NCBI GenBank assembly: GCA_900545725.1 | Contig: URAI01000048.1 | Coordinates: 1-18,635 of the forward strand | DNA length: 18,635 nt | Reading direction: 5' to 3' | DNA from: an uncultured Eubacterium sp. | GTDB lineage: Bacteria; Bacillota; Clostridia; Lachnospirales; Lachnospiraceae | Program-made: the position numbers and the translations under genes | Shown: positions 16,179-18,635 of the stretch, piece by piece | Numbering within the stretch: position 1 is the first letter of the stretch | Layout: every line of letters starts with the position of its first letter | Notes under the pieces: model-generated | What the model was told of the DNA's origin: nothing | What the model saw: the letters and a program-made list of their open reading frames with translations, nothing else | Database searches by the model: none

Positions 16179-16200
16179 ATATTCCAGTCTGAGCTGCCAC

Positions 16201-16224
16201 TTTCCTCTATAGATAGAGAGGAAA
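16201..16224. other. Hairpin with adjacent palindrome
   Basis: TTTCCTCT (16201-16208) and AGAGGAAA (16217-16224) are perfect inverted copies around ATAGATAG. A perfect palindrome ACAATATTGT (16225-16234) follows at once. They sit about 40 nt upstream of promoter repeat copy B and could be a second terminator-like element or operators; neither has a T-run. Confidence 0.35.
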
Positions 16225-16289
16225 ACAATATTGTCTTAGATAGAGATCAATCTATGTGGTAATATTTTTATCAAAATACAATTTAGTGA

Positions 16290-16318
16290 TTGTTTTATTT
16301 TATATACTATTTTATAAT
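16290..16318 (+). promoter_or_regulatory. Sigma-A-like promoter upstream of the PilZ gene
   Basis: TTGTTT (16290-16295) and TATAAT (16313-16318), 17-bp spacing, same offsets as in copy A. The predicted start near 16325 would give an unusually long leader of about 340 nt before ATG 16666. Confidence 0.65.
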
Positions 16319-16333
16319 AAATTCCAGTGGGAA

Positions 16334-16341
16334 TTGTCGAA
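16334..16341 (+). promoter_or_regulatory. Candidate Spo0A box (TTGTCGAA), copy B
   Basis: Identical octamer at the same offset as in copy A, about +10 to +17 from the predicted transcription start. The neighbouring bases have drifted between the copies while AATTGTCGAA has not, which suggests selection on this site. Confidence 0.5.
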
Positions 16342-16347
16342 AAATGT

Positions 16348-16665
16348 CTGATATTTTTATCAAAAATGTTATATTATGATGGGATTAAAAGCAATTAACT
16401 GTGATATCTATGGGTTGTTATGTGCTATGTACTTCCACAATCTTACTCAATATTTGCATATTGTGGGATTATCATTCCACTTTTATGCTCATATTGGTGC
16501 GGATCACAAGGCAGTTTAACTATCTATGAGCAAGGTTGTGTGGATTTAGACTTTTGCCCTTGATATAATTATATAGTGGAGTTGGTATCACATCATATAT
16601 ACCGCCGGAAAGTGGAATCCGGTATAATATTAAGGTGCCATAAGGCACAAGAATGGAGATTAGAT
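16348..16665 (+). other. Long structured leader before the PilZ gene
   Basis: No gene with a ribosome site is seen. Several hairpins can be drawn: CAATAT/ATATTG around TTGC (within 16434-16465), competing with CCACAAT/ATTGTGG; TGCTCATA/TATGAGCA, 8 bp, enclosing GTGCGGATCACAAGGCAG; and a perfect GTGCC-ATAA-GGCAC shortly before the PilZ ribosome site. An extended -10 (TGATATAAT, 16561-16569) and TATAAT at 16623-16628 may be inner promoters. Two overlapping frames of under 50 codons cross 16376-16565 but lack ribosome sites. No known riboswitch, including both c-di-GMP classes, is recognised. Confidence 0.4.
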
Positions 16666-17376
16666 ATGGATATTCTTGCATTAAAGCTGGGTTCAGAAAT
16701 AACTATCAGTGCAATGGCTAATGGAGAGAGGATTGACTTTAAATCAAGGGTTGTTGAACCATATGGAGAAACAATACTTATAGAAGAGATAACCAATGAT
16801 AATAATGAGGCAATAAGCTTTGTATCAGATAATGTATATCTTGAGATGAGCAGTATTAACAGTAAGAATCTTCCTGTTATATGGAAAAATGTGGTTGTAC
16901 AGCATGTAAGAATGGGGAAGAATTTTTATCATCGTGTAATTGCCGGAGAAGATGGTAAGCTGTATAACAGACGTAATGCATTCAGACTGCCTATAGACAG
17001 AGGGGCTGTTATACAGATAGGAACCAATACAGGTACGCTCGATGTTTTAATGCATGATGTAAGTACTAATGGATTTTCATTTATAACAGAAAAAGAAGTT
17101 GAGAATATAGACGGTCAGCAGATACACATTATGTGTACATATAATGATTTCAGAATGGATATACAGGGAATTCTAGCAAGAAAACAGGAGCTTGCACCTA
17201 ACCGCTTTTTATATGGAGTAAGGGTGGATAAGATTAATCCTAAGCTTGATAAATTCATTATGGACAGGCAAAGGATTAAGGCAAGCCATGTTAAGAAACC
17301 ATTAACGGCAGCTGCCGATGAAAAATATGAAAAGCTTGCTAATATGAAAGCTGCTGTAGATAAGCAGTCCAATTAA
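16666..17376 (+). CDS. YcgR-like PilZ domain protein (c-di-GMP receptor)
   Basis: A 236-residue cytoplasmic protein that should bind c-di-GMP and pass the signal to the flagellar motor or an envelope system. Residues about 1-95 form a YcgR-type N-terminal beta domain (KLGSEITISAMANGERIDFK). The PilZ domain (about 98-215) has both ligand motifs: RxxxR as Arg103-Arg107 in NRRNAFRLP, and DxSxxG as Asp131-Gly136 in DVSTNGFSF. A Lys-rich tail follows. Start: GGAG at 16655-16658 is 7 nt before ATG 16666; the frame is open further upstream to 16576 but that stretch carries a GTGCC-ATAA-GGCAC hairpin and reads as leader. It is monocistronic, with a strong terminator after it and the promoter repeat with TTGTCGAA box 325 nt or more before it. 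YcgR-like function as a flagellar brake is an inference from the domain pair and the chemoreceptor nearby. Confidence 0.88.
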   Translation: MDILALKLGSEITISAMANGERIDFKSRVVEPYGETILIEEITNDNNEAISFVSDNVYLEMSSINSKNLPVIWKNVVVQHVRMGKNFYHRVIAGEDGKLYNRRNAFRLPIDRGAVIQIGTNTGTLDVLMHDVSTNGFSFITEKEVENIDGQQIHIMCTYNDFRMDIQGILARKQELAPNRFLYGVRVDKINPKLDKFIMDRQRIKASHVKKPLTAAADEKYEKLANMKAAVDKQSN

Positions 17377-17392
17377 ATAAATATCAAAACTT

Positions 17393-17439
17393 CCACTTTG
17401 CCGGCTGGGGTGCAGCCTTATCCGGCAGGGTGGTTTTTT
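17393..17439 (+). terminator. Intrinsic terminator after the PilZ gene
   Basis: CCACTTTGCCGG (17393-17404) pairs over 12 bp with CCGGCAGGGTGG (17422-17433, two G-U pairs), followed by six T residues (17434-17439). The inner part can form a second small stem, GGCTG/CAGCC. Placed 17 nt after the stop codon. Confidence 0.9.
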
Positions 17440-17460
17440 AGCTTAAAGCAATAAAACACA

Positions 17461-17489
17461 TTGACATACAGCAATAAAACTATTAAAAT
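17461..17489 (+). promoter_or_regulatory. Promoter of the ileS T-box transcript
   Basis: Perfect TTGACA (17461-17466), 17-bp spacer, TAAAAT (17484-17489). The predicted start near 17496 coincides with the 5' end of T-box stem I at 17498. Confidence 0.8.
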
Positions 17490-17497
17490 AAGACTAC

Positions 17498-17829
17498 ATG
17501 CGATGACGAAGACAGTAAGGTATCAGACAAAAGCAGATTAGCGGAATAATATGGTATATTAAAGAGCTGCAGACAAGCGAGCCGGGATGGTGGAAGCCGG
17601 TGCGAGTAGATGATATCTGAATATCACTTCCAAGCATCCAAACAGAAAGCTATATATTAAGATATATAATGCCTGAGATATTTAATATCGAAGAATTTAA
17701 TATCCGGAGTAGTGAGTAGATGAGGACGGTAATCCCACCGTTATTGGGGACGCATATGCTGGTATGTCGTAAATGGTATGATAAGTGATTATTCAGTCTC
17801 TTCGCCTGTTACGGCGGGGAGATTTTTTT
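17498..17829 (+). promoter_or_regulatory. T-box leader of ileS with an atypical antiterminator
   Basis: Transcription attenuator that senses uncharged tRNA-Ile. Stem I runs 17498-17637: base pairing ATGC/GCAT, the conserved GCGATGACGAAGACAGTA on the 5' side, the distal loop GGGATGGTGGAAGCC and the specifier side GAATATCACTTC. The specifier reads ATC (Ile, 17623-17625), counted from the conserved ACTTC side; a one-base shift would read TAT. Stem II-like and pseudoknot sequences follow, then stem III (ACGCATA with TATG-T-CGT, 17750-17770). The terminator is 17795-17829: AGTCTCTTCGCC with GGCGGGGAGATT, then a T-run. The usual GGGTGGNACCGCG core is missing; AAATGGTATGATAAG at 17771-17785 is the only candidate with a TGGT to pair with the tRNA ACCA end, followed by a short ATAA/TTAT helix. 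Confidence 0.85.
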
Positions 17830-18043
17830 ATGTGTGCAACAGGCTGTATACCGTGTCAGTACGGAATTATGGCGGCTGCCGTGATAATCTGGAATTATAA
17901 ATAAGATATAGGAATTGTGTAACAAATATTCTTTTACGAAATCAGCGCACAGGGTTTTCCCTGATTTTAAATTAAAGCTGCTGCATACATTTGGAATGGC
18001 AGTAATAAAGGTGTCAGCTACACTGGCAGGAAAGGAAGCATCT
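17830..18043 (+). other. Second leader stretch between T-box terminator and ileS
   Basis: 214 nt without a credible gene; a - strand frame overlapping it (17809-18126) runs into ileS and the terminator and is not supported. Small hairpins can be drawn: CAGGG-TTTT-CCCTG (about 17949-17962), alternatively AAATCAG/CTGATTT around it, and TGTCAG-CTACA-CTGGCA about 18012-18028, just before the ileS ribosome site. This distance is longer than usual between a T-box terminator and its gene. Purpose unknown. Confidence 0.4.
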
Positions 18044-18635
18044 ATGGTATACGAAAAGGTACCTACAGACTTAAAGTTTGTTGAAAGAGAAAGAGAAGTT
18101 GAAAAGTTCTGGAAAGACAATGACATTTTTCAGAAGAGTATTGACAGCCGTAAGGAAGGTGAGACATATACATTCTATGACGGACCACCAACAGCCAATG
18201 GTAAGCCACATATCGGTCATGTATTAACAAGAGTTATCAAAGATATGATTCCACGTTACCGTACTATGAAGGGCTATATGGTTCCACGTAAGGCAGGCTG
18301 GGATACTCACGGTCTTCCGGTAGAGCTTGAAGTTGAGAAGAAGTTAGGGCTTGATGGCAAGGAACAGATTGAAGAATATGGTCTTGAGCCATTTATCAAG
18401 CATTGTAAGGAAAGTGTATGGAAATATAAGGGAATGTGGGAGGATTTCTCTTCTACAGTTGGTTTCTGGGCTGATATGGATAATCCTTATGTAACATATG
18501 ATAATAACTTTATCGAGTCAGAATGGTGGGCATTAAAGCAGATCTGGGATAAGAAGTTATTATATAAGGGCTTTAAGATTGTTCCTTATTGTCCTCGTTG
18601 TGGAACACCTCTTTCATCACATGAGGTGGCACAGG
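18044..18635 (+). CDS. ileS: Isoleucyl-tRNA synthetase, eukaryote-like type 2 (5' part)
   Basis: Class I synthetase that charges tRNA-Ile. The first 197 residues are in the window; the gene is open to the end and truncated only by the window. ATG 18044 has AAGGAA at 18032-18037 with about 6-nt spacing. The ATP site HIGH is at residues 56-59 in YDGPPTANGKPHIGHVLTR, followed by GWDTHGLPVELEVEKK. This wording (YDGPPTANG..HIGH, VPRKAGWDTHG) is that of the eukaryote-like IleRS type 2, which by established knowledge includes mupirocin-insensitive enzymes such as MupA; standard bacterial IleRS has HDGPPYANG..H(L/I)GH. The final CPRCGTPLSSHE is the start of the editing-domain region. Regulation by the upstream Ile T-box fits the product. 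Mupirocin tolerance is an inference from type only. Confidence 0.96.
   Translation, partial: MVYEKVPTDLKFVEREREVEKFWKDNDIFQKSIDSRKEGETYTFYDGPPTANGKPHIGHVLTRVIKDMIPRYRTMKGYMVPRKAGWDTHGLPVELEVEKKLGLDGKEQIEEYGLEPFIKHCKESVWKYKGMWEDFSSTVGFWADMDNPYVTYDNNFIESEWWALKQIWDKKLLYKGFKIVPYCPRCGTPLSSHEVAQ

Larger units (their letters stand above)
16272..16347 (+). repeat. 76-bp promoter repeat, copy B
   Basis: Second copy of the element at 13871-13946, same orientation, ungapped, 12 mismatches. It lies between the surface-protein gene and the PilZ gene, so it is expected to drive the latter. Confidence 0.9.

Noticed and set aside
16576..16665. An N-terminal extension of the PilZ protein
   Set aside because: The stretch reads as leader with hairpins; the only good ribosome site is at 16655-16658 for ATG 16666.
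16348..16665. c-di-GMP riboswitch before the PilZ gene
   Set aside because: The conserved sequence blocks of class I and class II c-di-GMP riboswitches are not seen.
17809..18126. A 105-codon - strand frame near ileS
   Set aside because: It overlaps the T-box terminator and the start of ileS and has no recognisable features.

Overview
The window is AT-rich, has strong AGGAGG-type ribosome binding sites and a T-box leader, and encodes a eukaryote-like (type 2) isoleucyl-tRNA synthetase and a surface protein with tandem GWWY repeats. Together with a chemoreceptor and c-di-GMP proteins this suggests a Firmicute of class Clostridia, most likely a motile gut Lachnospiraceae of the Eubacterium/Lachnospira/Roseburia kind. 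The assignment rests on protein character only. All intact genes are on the + strand; one decayed locus is on the - strand.

Layout. 1-3589: argS, a family 2 glycosyltransferase and a small YcxB-like membrane protein. 3590-3930: a gene-free stretch with a good sigma-A promoter. 3931-6060: a c-di-GMP turnover protein (GAF-like, PAS-like, GGDEF, EAL). 6081-10152: a pyrimidine biosynthesis cluster, pyrC-pyrF-pyrK-pyrD, with a possible 25-codon ORF whose stop overlaps the pyrF start. 10256-12034: a methyl-accepting chemotaxis protein with an sCache-type sensor. 12087-12929: a frameshifted lipoprotein pseudogene closed by a strong terminator at 12954-12998. 13051-13690 (- strand): a chimeric ruin in which the 5' part of an IS1634-like transposase gene is joined to the 3' part of a CPBP (CAAX protease-like) gene. 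14063-16033: a secreted protein with eight 22-residue GWWY repeats. 16666-17376: a YcgR-like PilZ protein. 17461-18043: a promoter, an Ile T-box leader and a further leader stretch. 18044 to the window end: the 5' part of ileS.

How the genes work together. PyrC, PyrF and the PyrK/PyrD pair supply four of the proteins of de novo UMP synthesis; pyrE and the carbamoyl-phosphate and aspartate transcarbamylase genes are not here. The GGDEF-EAL protein could make or degrade c-di-GMP, and the PilZ protein, with intact RxxxR and DxSxxG motifs, could read it. With the chemoreceptor and the surface protein this suggests a motility/adhesion neighbourhood.

The most notable signal is a 76-bp ungapped direct repeat (64 of 76 positions identical), one copy upstream of the surface-protein gene (13871-13946) and one upstream of the PilZ gene (16272-16347). 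Each copy carries a sigma-A-like promoter with 17-bp spacing and, just past the predicted transcription start, the sequence TTGTCGAA, which matches the Spo0A box. This predicts shared control of surface adhesion and c-di-GMP response, probably repression by Spo0A or a related regulator. The ileS T-box is also unusual: stem I and the terminator are clear, but the canonical T-box core is not visible.
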